This document shows, piece by piece, positions 8,928-17,976 of a stretch of 64,000 bases of DNA. The notes beneath the pieces are model-generated. The model had not been told where the DNA came from and did not search any database. It saw nothing but the letters and a program-made list of their open reading frames with translations. The position numbers were made by a program, and so were the translations under genes. The stretch's first letter is position 1. Every line of letters starts with the position of its first letter. Source of the stretch: Oscillatoria acuminata PCC 6304 (GTDB taxonomy: Bacteria > Cyanobacteriota > Cyanobacteriia > Cyanobacteriales > Laspinemataceae); the NCBI RefSeq assembly GCF_000317105.1, contig NC_019693.1, forward strand, positions 930,001 to 994,000. Direction: 5' to 3'.

Positions 8928-9490
8928 CTCATGAGATAGTGCATCGGTACAGTAGAGGGAGGATAACTGGGTTGATTCAGAAAATCGCGGCCAATTCTGA
9001 GCTAGTTTGGGCGGTGAAACCCGGTTATTCTCTTTCGGTGATGGGATATCGAGGGTTTAGGCGATCGCACTTTTAACTCAAACCCAGGATATCGATATAG
9101 AAATACCTCCCCGGATCTGCGCCAATCCCACCCGGCACAGTCCGTTTGTGATCAATCGGGGACAAAAAACGCCTGAGCGGTTTGAGATGCCGCAAAAAAT
9201 TGGAGATTCACAACCAAAAGGGTGCAAAAAGCGGCTAACTCATTCAACCTCTATTTTCAACTTTTTACGCCGGTTAGCGCACTAAATTAATGGCTTCCCC
9301 GTCTTGTCTTTTAGCCCTACTAATGATTTAATGGAGATAATAATAGTTAATGCCCAAAAAATTCACATTTTTTCCATAACAAACCGGGACGGCAAGCCCC
9401 AGCGATGCCCAAATTTAAGTCAGTGCTTAGGGGGCAATGAACTTCAGTAAAGAATAAGGGGCTTAAAAGCCATAAGGAGAGTAACGTAAA
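8928..9490. other. Non-coding region upstream of pentapeptide gene 3
   Basis: No gene or strong structure seen. HIP1-containing sequence occurs near 9060. The last 20 bases contain the AAGGAGAG ribosome-binding site of the next gene. Confidence 0.5.
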
Positions 9491-10483
9491 ATGGATACTA
9501 ATGAACTCCTCGAACGGTATGCCGCAGGAGAGCGATCGTTTAAAGATGTTAATTTAAACGGAGCCAACCTGGAACGAGCCAACCTAGCCGGATGCGATTT
9601 TTCCGGGGCTTATTTTGTCGGGGCCAACTTATCTCGGGCAATCTTGACTGGAGCCAATTTACACCTGGCTTTTTTACATCGCGCTGACCTGAGTTTTGCT
9701 AAGTTAAATGAAGTGAGACTGACTCATGCAGATTTAACCAAAGCTAACTTAAAAGGTGCGTATTTGGTTAAGTCTATTCTCACCGCTGCGCGACTGAGTG
9801 GGGCAATTCTGTCCGGGGTGAATTTGCGGTTAGCGAATTTAGGCGGTGTGAATTTTTGTGGGGCGGATTTGCGAGGGATTAATTTGCGATCGGCTAACTT
9901 AGTGAATGCTAACCTGAATTGGGCCAACCTCAGCGGTGCCCGATTGAGTGGAGCATTGTTGCGCGGAGCATCCTTCACGGGAGTTAATCTCACACAATCT
10001 TATCTGAATGGGGTAGACCTCAATAGTGCTCAGTTGGAGGGAGTCAACCTCACTGGCGCAAAACTCAGCGGTGCCAATCTCTCCTTAGCGAATTTAAGCG
10101 CAGCCAACCTCAGTTCAGCCCATATGCGAGTCTCCTTTTTGTTTCGGGCCAACCTTCATGCAGCATCGTTAAATGGCACGAATTTGTCTCAGAGTGACCT
10201 ATGTGAGGCGAATCTAAGTAAAGCGGATTTATCCCATGCGAACCTGCAAAATGCCGATTTGACCGGAGCGATGTTGGTGCAATCCAATTTGTCCCAAGCG
10301 AATTTAACTGAAGTGAGCTTGCAGGGCGCTTGTCTATGTGGTTCAAATTTTAATGTAGCCGAATTGCGAGGAGCCAATTTAAGTGAGGCAGATTTGCGCG
10401 GTGCATATTTTGAACCGTCACATTGGGAAGGAATGTCTCTACCCGATACTTGCCAGATGCAGGATGGCCGAATTTACGAGTAA
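9491..10483 (+). CDS. Pentapeptide-repeat protein 3
   Basis: A 330-residue A(N/D)LXX pentapeptide protein starting MDTNELLERYAAGERSF, the same cap as the other two copies, but with a different C-terminus (SLPDTCQMQDGRIYE). A good Shine-Dalgarno AAGGAGAG lies 9 bases before the ATG. Cysteines are more frequent than in the paralogues. Function unknown; the fold is a right-handed beta-helix by family knowledge. A hairpin starts six bases after the stop. Confidence 0.92.
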   Translation: MDTNELLERYAAGERSFKDVNLNGANLERANLAGCDFSGAYFVGANLSRAILTGANLHLAFLHRADLSFAKLNEVRLTHADLTKANLKGAYLVKSILTAARLSGAILSGVNLRLANLGGVNFCGADLRGINLRSANLVNANLNWANLSGARLSGALLRGASFTGVNLTQSYLNGVDLNSAQLEGVNLTGAKLSGANLSLANLSAANLSSAHMRVSFLFRANLHAASLNGTNLSQSDLCEANLSKADLSHANLQNADLTGAMLVQSNLSQANLTEVSLQGACLCGSNFNVAELRGANLSEADLRGAYFEPSHWEGMSLPDTCQMQDGRIYE

Positions 10484-10488
10484 GGCAT

Positions 10489-10511
10489 AGGACAGGGCAG
10501 TACCCTGTCCT
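10489..10511 (+). terminator. Hairpin after pentapeptide gene 3
   Basis: A 9-bp perfect stem (AGGACAGGG / CCCTGTCCT) with loop CAGTA, starting 5 bases after the stop codon. There is no T-run, so it may act as a 3'-end stabiliser rather than a terminator. It resembles the hairpins at 1725 and 14551. Confidence 0.5.
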
Positions 10512-10741
10512 TACGGTAATATCTACCTCCCTCTGACCGATAGGCGATCGCCCTAAAACCTTCAGGACCCTCCTAATCAAATCCCTGCCAGTGATGACCC
10601 CATCAAGGGAAGCAATGGAAAATCTCCTCGCAGACTGAGGAGAAGCGATCGGCAGAGCAGTAGGATAGGAGAGGGAAAAAACCCTTTTTTGGGGACTTGA
10701 CTTTTCTGGCTGCATATAGTAAACTAAAAACTAAAAAATCC

Positions 10742-11161
10742 ATGAAAGAAACAGTTGGTTCCTTAAGAGCATATTTTGGTTTAATTGGCGTGCTGAGTGT
10801 CCTGAGTACCCTCGGTGAACTGTATTTCTATTTATCATTCCAACCGGGGAATTTATTCGGGATTCTTTTAACACTCATTGGATTGGGGCTATCCTGTCTT
10901 TTCCTATACTTCAGCTTTGATTTAAAGAAGTTGCTCATCAAATCCCCTGAATTTGTGAGCAGAGTAATCTTAGTGAGTGCAGGATTTCAAATTATATCTT
11001 TAGTATTTAGCCTGTTATGGGACAACGGGGTTGCTAGTATTGTTAAACCGGGGATAGGAATATTAATTTGCTGGTATCTCTTAGCCAATATTAATCGCTT
11101 ATCTCGTTCTTTACAAGAGGAAATGGCACAAAAACCGAATGAAAATAAAACGGATAACTAA
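10742..11161 (+). CDS. Small integral membrane protein of unknown function
   Basis: The start at 10742 (MKETVGSLRAYFG) is preferred over an upstream in-frame ATG at 10697, which would only add a polar 15-residue stretch. The 139-residue product has four hydrophobic segments (about residues 10-30, 38-58, 73-95 and 98-117) and a charged C-terminal tail (SLQEEMAQKPNENKTDN). No recognised family. A small inverted repeat (TGTAAAACC...) lies just after the stop. Confidence 0.75.
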   Translation: MKETVGSLRAYFGLIGVLSVLSTLGELYFYLSFQPGNLFGILLTLIGLGLSCLFLYFSFDLKKLLIKSPEFVSRVILVSAGFQIISLVFSLLWDNGVASIVKPGIGILICWYLLANINRLSRSLQEEMAQKPNENKTDN

Positions 11162-11759
11162 TCGGGATTGTAAAACCAGTGGGGTTTACAGTCTGAGTAA
11201 ATTGAATATGTTGAGTTGTGCTATGCTTGCCCATTAATTATACAGTGGGTTGGCATAACCTGATGACTCCAAAACCATCAGCCTATAAGGATTGGCTGGG
11301 AAATCGGCATCAAAGGCGATCGGGAGTAATCCTAAGCGAGTAGAGGATTTCACCTATTTCCCCGGGGCTTCTCTTGCCTGGATTACCCCGGAGTTGCCAA
11401 ATTTACCCAGCCATTTTATGGGCTGTTAATGTGCGGGTATCTTTATCATTAGTGCGCCCTCCTCCCTCCCAATTCCCTGGCGATCGCATCCCCCCATCTT
11501 CCCCCAACCGCCAAATCTTATAAATTTCTAACAATCGGTAAACCCAAGCAAACCCGCCCGGGGAATGCCTTACAATAACAACCAGAGCGGATATCCCCCA
11601 GCGGCGAACCCCCGTAGAGGCCAAGCATTCCCCCCTAAATCCGGCAATGGACCGAAAAAGCACCCACCGAAGGCCACCCCTCCCCGGCAAACCAACCGCC
11701 ATCCACCATTCCCCATCCGCCTGAGTCAAAAAAAGTCCAACAAGCAACGCTGAGGTTGA
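11162..11759. other. Non-coding region upstream of ROCO gene
   Basis: A short inverted repeat at about 11168-11189 follows the membrane-protein gene. Two weak open frames on opposite strands (Pro-rich plus-strand 11565-11753; minus-strand 11403-11798) lack credible composition or starts and are not called. Otherwise nothing is seen. Confidence 0.5.
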
Positions 11760-11762
11760 GTG

Positions 11763-14531
11763 ATGACAGAAGAAGAACTGCTGCAAATTATCCAACAAGC
11801 TGCCGAGGATAAGGTAACGGCCCTCAACCTTTTATGGAAGGGACTGACAAAGCTGCCGCCGGAAATTGGGCAACTCTCCAATCTGACAGTGCTAGACCTC
11901 AGCGGCAATCAACTGAGTGCGCTGCCGCCGGAAATTGGGCAACTCTCCCATCTGACAGGGCTATACCTCTGGCACAATCAACTGAGTGCGCTGCCGCCGG
12001 AAATTGGGCAACTCTCCAATCTGATAAGGCTATCCCTCGATAGGAATCAACTGAGTGCGCTGCCGCTGGAAATTGGGCAACTCTCCAATCTGACACAGCT
12101 AGACCTCGGGGACAATCAACTGAGTGCGCTGCCGCTGGAAATTGGGCAACTCTCCCATCTGACACAGCTAGACCTCGGGGACAATCAACTGAGTGCGTTG
12201 CCGCCAGAAATTGGACAACTCTCCAATCTGACAACGCTAGAGCTTTCAGGCAACCCCCTCACCTCCCCACCGCCAGAAATTGTCGAACAAGGGACTAAGG
12301 CAGTTTTAGCCTATCTGCGCGAACAACTTCACGCAAAACAACCCCAATGGGTGTCCAAACTCATCGTGGTAGGTGAGGGGGGAGTTGGCAAAACTTCCTT
12401 ATTAAAAGCCCTGCGGGGCGAACCTTTCAACCCCCAGGAATCCACCACTCATGGCATCGATATCCGCACCCTGGAATTCCTCCATCCCAGCAAACTCGAC
12501 GTCACGATGCAACTCAACGCCTGGGACTTTGGCGGACAGCAAATTTATCATGCCACCCATCAATTTTTCCTCACCAACCGCTCTTTATTCCTCCTCGCCT
12601 GGAATGCCCGCTATGGCTACGAACAGGGTAAACTCTATTATTGGCTCGATACCCTCTCCTCCCTCGCCCCAGACTCTCCGATTCTCCTGATTGCCACCCA
12701 AATCGACGATCGCCATCCCAGCATTCCCCTCGCCGAACTCCAGAGCAAATATCCCCAAATTGTCGGACAGTGCGAAATCAGCAGCAAAACCGGACAAGGT
12801 ATCGACAATCTGCGCCACTGTATCGCCAACACCGCTGCCCAACTGCCCTTGATGGGGGAACTATGGCCGAAAACTTGGCTTGATGCCGCCAATGACATCC
12901 GTTTCCTCTCGGAAAAATACATCACGCCACAACTATTGGCAACCCGGATGAGCGCCGCAGGGGTTTCCCCGGATAGCATTCCCATCCTCGCACAATATCT
13001 CCATGAACTCGGCGAAATTCTCTATTTCCAAGATAATCCCGCACTCAACGAAATCGTTATCCTCAAACCGGAATGGGTGACGGAACATATCAGCCGAGTT
13101 TTAAGCAGTGAAATGGTCAAACAGCGTCACGGGATTCTCACTCGCGCGGAAATGAACCAACTCTGGCAAGAACTCGACCCCTTCATGCGCCTGCATTTCT
13201 TGCGCTTGCTAGAGCGGTTTGACCTTTCCTATTCCATTCGCAACGAGGCAGAATCCCTTCCCGAAGATGCCAGCTTAATCGTGGAATGTTTGCCCTTAGA
13301 TCCGCCGAACTATCAACCCCAATGGGATGGGATTCTGACCACCGGCAACTGTCAGGAAATGTCAATAAAATGGCAACTCAATACCATTCCTGCCGGAATT
13401 CCCACCTGGTTTATCGCCCGATCGCACCGCTTTTCTACGGGCCTCCACTGGCGCAATGGGGCCTTACTCACTGATAGCATCCCCGCGAAACATTTAGCCT
13501 TAGTCCAGGCATTTCCCCAACAAAACTATCTACAATTAACCGTGCGCGGTGCCACCCCGCAGAATTTCTTCACCCTCCTGCGCGATGGCATCGAATTAAC
13601 CTTAAGCCGCTTTCAAGGATTGCAGGTGAAACGCACCATACCCTGTTTCGTTGTCGGCTGTTCACGGGGTTTGCAGGAATTTGATGAGCATAAATTAAAA
13701 AAGCGCTATGAAAACAATCGCTTAAACCTGGAATGTGAGGAGTGTTGGGAAAAACTTTCCGTAGTTAAACTGCTATATGGGTTAGACCTCAACCCGCAAA
13801 CTGTCCCAGTCTCAATCGGGAGCAACAATGCCTTGAATTTACTTCAATCCCAGATTGCTCAATTACAAAGCAGTGTCAATTCGGGACATCAAGAAAATCA
13901 AGCGAAGATCGGCGAATTGCAAGCGCAATCACAACGTCAGTTTACAACCCTTTTTCGCATCGAACAACAAAAAATAGAATCCCACTGTCCCAGTGTATTT
14001 GCCTTGCGTCCCCGGGATACTGCCAACTGGAAAAAAATCCTATTCGGGCAGAAGTTTGAGTTACAACTCTATTGCGAAGCACCGGGAGAATGGCATCCGG
14101 CACTTGATGGCGGTTTATATGAAATTGAGGTTCCTGCTGAATGGTTTAAAGTCATGGCACCGCACATTCAGCAGTTAGCGAGTCTTTTAAAATATGCCAC
14201 ACCGATTATCGGGTCTAAACTGGGGATCGGCAATGTGGAGAACTATGAGAAGTTGCTGAAACGAGACATCCAATTTATGCAAATTTTGGCAGCAGAATTG
14301 CCAAAATTACAAGGTGCCGATGCGATGGATTTGTTACAAAATGCGGGCAAAGGAACCCAAGTAAATTATGCCCCGGAACGCCTCCAGGGGGCTGCTTTAC
14401 GGGTTTTGCGGCAACTTTTGGACGAAAAAGACCCGCATCACCATTGGGGCGGCTTGCAGAAGGTTTTGACGCCGGAGGGACATTATTTGTGGTTGTGCGA
14501 ACATCATGCCAGAGAGTATCCGCCGACGTAA
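11763..14531 (+). CDS. ROCO family protein (LRR-Roc-COR GTPase)
   Basis: A 922-residue protein using ATG 11763 (a GTG at 11760 is the alternative). It has six 23-residue leucine-rich repeats of the LPPEIGQLSNLTxLDLxxNQLSA type (about residues 31-168). A Roc GTPase domain follows with P-loop EGGVGKTS (about 204-211), switch II DFGGQ (about 256) and a G4-like TQID (about 311), then a COR dimerisation region (about 365-530). After a short coiled coil (about 693-727) comes a C-terminal domain with the 'HHHWGGLQKVLTPEGHYLWLC' segment that I cannot name. ROCO proteins are GTP-regulated dimers related to human LRRK2; in bacteria their partners are mostly unknown. The LRR units are nearly identical at DNA level. 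Confidence 0.93.
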   Translation: MTEEELLQIIQQAAEDKVTALNLLWKGLTKLPPEIGQLSNLTVLDLSGNQLSALPPEIGQLSHLTGLYLWHNQLSALPPEIGQLSNLIRLSLDRNQLSALPLEIGQLSNLTQLDLGDNQLSALPLEIGQLSHLTQLDLGDNQLSALPPEIGQLSNLTTLELSGNPLTSPPPEIVEQGTKAVLAYLREQLHAKQPQWVSKLIVVGEGGVGKTSLLKALRGEPFNPQESTTHGIDIRTLEFLHPSKLDVTMQLNAWDFGGQQIYHATHQFFLTNRSLFLLAWNARYGYEQGKLYYWLDTLSSLAPDSPILLIATQIDDRHPSIPLAELQSKYPQIVGQCEISSKTGQGIDNLRHCIANTAAQLPLMGELWPKTWLDAANDIRFLSEKYITPQLLATRMSAAGVSPDSIPILAQYLHELGEILYFQDNPALNEIVILKPEWVTEHISRVLSSEMVKQRHGILTRAEMNQLWQELDPFMRLHFLRLLERFDLSYSIRNEAESLPEDASLIVECLPLDPPNYQPQWDGILTTGNCQEMSIKWQLNTIPAGIPTWFIARSHRFSTGLHWRNGALLTDSIPAKHLALVQAFPQQNYLQLTVRGATPQNFFTLLRDGIELTLSRFQGLQVKRTIPCFVVGCSRGLQEFDEHKLKKRYENNRLNLECEECWEKLSVVKLLYGLDLNPQTVPVSIGSNNALNLLQSQIAQLQSSVNSGHQENQAKIGELQAQSQRQFTTLFRIEQQKIESHCPSVFALRPRDTANWKKILFGQKFELQLYCEAPGEWHPALDGGLYEIEVPAEWFKVMAPHIQQLASLLKYATPIIGSKLGIGNVENYEKLLKRDIQFMQILAAELPKLQGADAMDLLQNAGKGTQVNYAPERLQGAALRVLRQLLDEKDPHHHWGGLQKVLTPEGHYLWLCEHHAREYPPT
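11853..12266 (+). repeat. 69-bp tandem repeat encoding six LRR units
   Basis: Six consecutive 69-bp units, each beginning CTGCCGCCGGAAATTGG or close, encode the LRRs of the ROCO protein. Most changes fall at the exposed LxLxxN positions, while the EIGQLS half is nearly invariant. Confidence 0.9.
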
Positions 14532-14550
14532 TCGAGGGAAAACAGGGGGA

Positions 14551-14571
14551 GGAGAAGGCAGTGCCTTTTCC
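14551..14571 (+). terminator. Hairpin after ROCO gene
   Basis: Stem GGAGAAGG / CCTTTTCC (one G.T) with loop CAGTG, 20 bases after the stop and without a long T-run. It is another member of the GGCAGTGCC hairpin set. Confidence 0.5.
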
Positions 14572-14644
14572 CTACTCGCCCCCAAGTTCGCTAAAATTGT
14601 CGCATCTGAAATCTTGCACCCTTCTGGATCTTCCCGATCATCCG

Positions 14645-14769
14645 GCGTGGGATTAATCCCACGCCTCATAGCTAAAGTCGGTTAAAAACCGACTGAAATT
14701 CTTATAATCCAAGGTTTCCAGTCGGATTTATCCGACTTTAGCTATTAGCCGGGGGTTTTAACCCCCGGC
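14645..14769. repeat. Composite palindromic repeat, family D copy 1
   Basis: Three adjoining palindromes: GCGTGGGATTAATCCCACGC (14645-14664); a 78-bp inverted repeat with arms ATAGCTAAAGTCGG (14668-14681) and CCGACTTTAGCTAT (14732-14745), each arm holding its own hairpin; and GCCGGGGGTTTTAACCCCCGGC (14748-14769). Partial copies, interrupted by family A elements, occur at about 44405-44610 and 52510-52699. Confidence 0.85.
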
Positions 14770-14836
14770 GGGTGTTGCCACCAATGCAACCTCTCAAATT
14801 GCACCCCTGCTAATTCTTACTCCCTCATTTTCACCT

Positions 14837-15025
14837 ATGGAAAAAATCCTGAACCTGCACATCGAGAAACTACCCGAAGGCGTTTATCTCGCCACCTCGG
14901 ACGAATTGCCGGGGTTAGTCGCCCAAGGACGAACGATCTCTGAAACATGGGAAATTGCCCGTGATTTGGCGCACCAACTATTAGAAGCCAGGAGTCAACG
15001 GAACAAAATGAACGGGGTAGAATAA
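14837..15025 (+). CDS. HicB-like antitoxin (orphan)
   Basis: A 62-residue protein with the HicB/DUF1902 core: an N-terminal beta segment then 'GVYLATSDELPGLVAQGRTISETWEIARDL'. HicB antitoxins fold like a degraded RNase H and neutralise HicA, but no HicA-like gene is adjacent; the next gene, 39 bp on, is a FitA/VapB-like antitoxin. It lacks a C-terminal DNA-binding domain. It may be a leftover of a hicAB module or be translated with the following vapBC pair. Confidence 0.75.
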   Translation: MEKILNLHIEKLPEGVYLATSDELPGLVAQGRTISETWEIARDLAHQLLEARSQRNKMNGVE

Positions 15026-15064
15026 CCTTTACCTTCCGATAAAAGTCTTAGTGAATAGCGACCC

Positions 15065-15316
15065 ATGAATCAGTTAATCATAGAAAATCTCGATCCAAAA
15101 CTGACCGAAAAGCTCCAACGTCTCGCACGACAACACGATCGCACTGTAGAAGCAGAAGTAAAAGCAATTTTAGAAGCGGCAACCGAAGCTGAAGCAGCCA
15201 AACAGCAGGCGATCGCAGCACAAGCCTGGGAAAAAATTGATCGCGCTAGAGCAAAATATGCAGGACGCACTTTTAGCGATAGTGTAGAACTTTTGCGCGA
15301 GGACCGAACCCAGTGA
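15065..15316 (+). CDS. FitA/VapB-like RHH antitoxin
   Basis: An 83-residue protein with an N-terminal ribbon-helix-helix pattern (MNQLIIENLDPKLTEKLQRLARQHDRTVEAEVKAIL read in parts), typical of FitA-type antitoxins, and an Ala/Gln-rich helix plus a C-terminal tail (GRTFSDSVELLREDRTQ) that would wrap the toxin. Its stop overlaps the GTG start of the PIN-domain gene by 4 bp, the usual antitoxin-toxin order and translational coupling. Confidence 0.85.
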   Translation: MNQLIIENLDPKLTEKLQRLARQHDRTVEAEVKAILEAATEAEAAKQQAIAAQAWEKIDRARAKYAGRTFSDSVELLREDRTQ

Positions 15317-15735
15317 CCCAATTTGTTGTAGATGCTAACGTAGCCATTAAATGGATGATACCTGAAATCCATTCCGAAGCAGCACTCCGGTTGCGGAATC
15401 CCGATTCCGTTCTTCTAGTTCCCGACTTTTTCTTTCCTGAAATTGGAAACATCTTTTGGAAGCGGGTTCGGCGTGGAGAAACAACCCTTGACAATGCGCT
15501 AGAGGATTTAGACGCTTTAACGGGATTGCCGTTACAGGTGCATCCCTCTTTACCTCTGATGCCACAGGCTTTAGAAATTGCTGTGCGAATTCAGCAAGCG
15601 GTTTATGACTGCGTTTACTTAGCTTTGGCCGTTCGCGAGAAATGTCAAATGGTGACGGCAGATGAACGTTTTTTTAATGCCCTTCAAAACGATTTTTTAG
15701 CTCCCTATCTGTTGTGGGTCGAGGATTTACCCTGA
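15313..15735 (+). CDS. VapC-like PIN-domain ribonuclease toxin
   Basis: A 140-residue PIN domain starting at GTG 15313 inside the antitoxin stop. Acidic active-site residues are visible: Asp in FVVDANVAIKW, Glu in FFPEIGN, Asp in VYDCVYLALA and Asp in MVTADERF. By family knowledge such toxins cleave tRNA, rRNA or mRNA in a Mg2+-dependent way and are held inactive by the upstream antitoxin, which also represses the operon. All four acidic positions look intact. Confidence 0.9.
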   Translation: MTQFVVDANVAIKWMIPEIHSEAALRLRNPDSVLLVPDFFFPEIGNIFWKRVRRGETTLDNALEDLDALTGLPLQVHPSLPLMPQALEIAVRIQQAVYDCVYLALAVREKCQMVTADERFFNALQNDFLAPYLLWVEDLP

Positions 15736-15816
15736 ATTTTTGGGCTTTCTATACTGATACCAAATCCGGTTATTAAAAATCGAGGAAGCACCCAATTTTA
15801 CCATCCCGCAATAGAC

Positions 15817-16047
15817 TTAAATCTCCCCATACCCCTCCTCTTGTTTCGTAGGAATAGGGGGTTGATTTTCCTGAGTTACCCTAATCAGAAACCGTAGTGC
15901 CTCATTCACCGCTTCTGCATCTGGGAACACCTCCGCTACATCTGGATCGAGTTGAATGGTTTTGCCACCGAAGCTTTTGCGCTTTGACCCCATTTTTCTC
16001 ACACGCAAACTGCGTAAATCGTACTCCGGGCGAAGTTCATCTTTCAT
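15817..16047 (-). CDS. Small RHH/BrnA-like protein, unknown
   Basis: A 76-residue protein; the start at 16047 (MKDELRPEYDLRSLRV) is preferred over 16068 because GAGGA sits at the right spacing before it. The sequence 'KTIQLDPDVAEVFPDAEAVNEALRFLIRVTQ' looks like a beta-strand followed by a two-helix DNA-binding unit, resembling BrnA/CopG-type antitoxins. No partner toxin gene is adjacent on this strand. It lies next to vapBC, convergent with it, and between copies of the family B repeat. Confidence 0.65.
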   Translation of the reverse strand: MKDELRPEYDLRSLRVRKMGSKRKSFGGKTIQLDPDVAEVFPDAEAVNEALRFLIRVTQENQPPIPTKQEEGYGEI

Positions 16048-16066
16048 CGGTTCCTCATCCCTCTTC

Positions 16067-16163
16067 ATACAAATCCGGTTGTTAAAAGTCGATTTTCTGG
16101 ATTAGCCTGCGTAGGCAGGCTTTGTCCGTGTAGCCCCAGGCTTCAGCCTGCGGGGTTTTTTTC
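16067..16163. repeat. Family B palindromic repeat, copy 1
   Basis: Begins with ACAAATCCGGTTGTTAAAA, then a palindrome around TAGCCTGCGTAGGCAGGC, TTTGTCCGTGTAGCCCC and a hairpin (CAGGCTTCAGCCTG) followed by a seven-T run. A partial start (ATACCAAATCCGGTTATT) occurs at 15760-15777. Similar copies lie at 24484, 36946, 37072 and 41864. The hairpin plus T-run could terminate transcription. Confidence 0.8.
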
Positions 16164-16172
16164 CCCCAAAAC

Positions 16173-16206
16173 AAAAGGAGGGCAGGCAACAGCCCACCCC
16201 CCTTTT
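16173..16206 (-). terminator. Terminator of groEL
   Basis: Reading on the minus strand, AAAAGGGGGGTGGGC pairs with GCCTGCCCTCCTTTT across a 4-nt loop, followed by T-rich sequence (TTTTGTTTT), about 45 bp after the groEL stop. Confidence 0.75.
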
Positions 16207-16250
16207 ATTTTACGGTGCGTTAATCAATCGTAACGCCACCCATTTAAACC

Positions 16251-17885
16251 TTAGTAGTCGAAGTCACCGCCGCCCATTCCGGCACCTGCGGGAGCGCCTT
16301 CCTTCGGTTCGGGTTTGTCAACCACGATGCACTCGGTGGTTAACACCATACCGGCGATGGAAGCTGCGTTTTGCAGAGCAGAACGAGTCACTTTGGCAGG
16401 GTCAACAATACCGGCTTCAAACATATCCACAAATTCATTTGTGGCAGCGTTGTAACCGACGTTGAAATCTTTCTCTTTGACGCGCTCGGCAATAACAGCA
16501 CCGTTTTGTCCGGCGTTTTCAGCAATCCGCTTCAGGGGAGCAGCGATCGCCCGAGCCACGATTAAAGCACCCGTCAGCGCTTCACCCGTTAAGGTGGCAT
16601 TGGCCCATTCTTCTAACACTGGGGTCAGGTGAGCCAAGGTGGTACCACCGCCAGGAACGATACCTTCTTCAACAGCCGCTTTGGTGGCGTTGATGGCGTC
16701 TTCTAAGCGCAGTTTGCGGTCCTTCATTTCGGTTTCCGTTGCGGCACCGACTTTGATGACGGCAACACCACCGGCGAGTTTAGCTAACCGTTCTTGCAGC
16801 TTCTCTTGGTCGTAGGAAGATTCGCTTTCTTCCATCTGACGACGGATTTGCTCGCAGCGAGACTTGACGGCTTCTTCGTTACCTTCGGCAACGATGGTGG
16901 TGCTGTCTTTGGTGATGGTGATGCGGCGGGCTTTACCGAGCATATCCAGCTTGGTATTGTCCAGTTTCAAACCGGCATCTTCGGTGATCAGTTGACCGCC
17001 GGTGAGCACGGAGATATCTTCGAGCATGGCTTTACGGCGATCGCCAAATCCAGGCGCTTTCACAGCAGCCACATTCAGCACACCCCGCAGGCGGTTTACC
17101 ACCAAGGTTGCTAAGGCTTCTTTCTCGATATCTTCAGCAATAATCACCAGGGGACGACCGGCACGAGCAACTTGCTCTAACACCGGAACCAAGTCTTGCA
17201 CCAGGTTGATTTTTTTGTCGGTGATCAGGATGAAAGGTTCGTCAAACACGGCTTCCATGCGCTCAGTGTCGGTGACGAAGTAAGGGGAGATATATCCCTT
17301 ATCGAAGCGCATCCCTTCGGTGATTTCCAGTTCGGTGGTCATGGATTTCCCTTCTTCCAAGGAAATCACGCCTTCTTTACCGACTTTATCCATTGCTTCG
17401 GCGATCATTCGTCCGACTTCTTCATCGTTACCGGCAGAGATGGTTCCGACTTGGGCGATAGATTTGGTATCTTCGACCTGACGAGCATGAGCGGCAATCT
17501 TTTCGACTAAGAATCCGGTGGCTTTGTCGATGCCGCGTTTCAGGGCGATCGCATTAGCACCAGCGGCGACGTTGCGGAGTCCTTCTTTGACCATTGCATG
17601 GGCCAAAACGGTTGCCGTGGTGGTTCCATCACCAGCAGTGTCGTTGGTTTTAGAAGCGGCTTGGCGAATCAGAGCTACCCCGGTATTCTCAACGTGGTCC
17701 TCTAGTTCGATTTCTTTGGCAATGGTGACCCCATCATTGACGATCTGAGGTGCGCCGAATTTCTTCTCTAGCACCACGTTGCGGCCTTTGGGTCCTAGGG
17801 TGACGGCAACCGCTTCTGCCAGGATGTCCATGCCTCTTTCCAGAGCGCGACGAGCATTTTCGTTGTAGATAATACGTTTAGCCAT
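16251..17885 (-). CDS. groL: Chaperonin GroEL (60 kDa)
   Basis: A 544-residue chaperonin that forms the double-ring folding chamber and works with GroES. The nucleotide-binding segment '[19 protein letters not shown]' and '[16 protein letters not shown]' are present. The C-terminus ends [11 protein letters not shown] with a single GGM-like unit rather than the long GGM tail of E. coli. It lies 91 bp downstream of groES in the same direction and so is GroEL1-type, the copy linked to groES; a second, unlinked copy is usual in cyanobacteria. A CIRCE operator lies upstream of groES. Confidence 0.97.
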   Translation of the reverse strand: MAKRIIYNENARRALERGMDILAEAVAVTLGPKGRNVVLEKKFGAPQIVNDGVTIAKEIELEDHVENTGVALIRQAASKTNDTAGDGTTTATVLAHAMVKEGLRNVAAGANAIALKRGIDKATGFLVEKIAAHARQVEDTKSIAQVGTISAGNDEEVGRMIAEAMDKVGKEGVISLEEGKSMTTELEITEGMRFDKGYISPYFVTDTERMEAVFDEPFILITDKKINLVQDLVPVLEQVARAGRPLVIIAEDIEKEALATLVVNRLRGVLNVAAVKAPGFGDRRKAMLEDISVLTGGQLITEDAGLKLDNTKLDMLGKARRITITKDSTTIVAEGNEEAVKSRCEQIRRQMEESESSYDQEKLQERLAKLAGGVAVIKVGAATETEMKDRKLRLEDAINATKAAVEEGIVPGGGTTLAHLTPVLEEWANATLTGEALTGALIVARAIAAPLKRIAENAGQNGAVIAERVKEKDFNVGYNAATNEFVDMFEAGIVDPAKVTRSALQNAASIAGMVLTTECIVVDKPEPKEGAPAGAGMGGGDFDY

Positions 17886-17976
17886 AGGTGTCCTTTGCAG
17901 TTTGTATGAGGTGTACTATTTGAGATCAAGTTGAAATCAGATGGAAGGGTAAAACTTCTTGAAGGGGTTACCCGTT

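Noticed and set aside
11565-11753. Plus-strand Pro/Asn-rich 62-residue frame before the ROCO gene
   Set aside because: Low complexity with no Shine-Dalgarno and no hydrophobic or domain pattern; too weak to call.
11403-11798. Minus-strand frame upstream of and overlapping the ROCO start
   Set aside because: Trp/Gly-rich, unlike any known protein, and overlaps the start of a clear gene.
14645-14769. Series of palindromes considered as a CRISPR array
   Set aside because: The units are different palindromes with no equal spacers, and there is no cas gene in the window.
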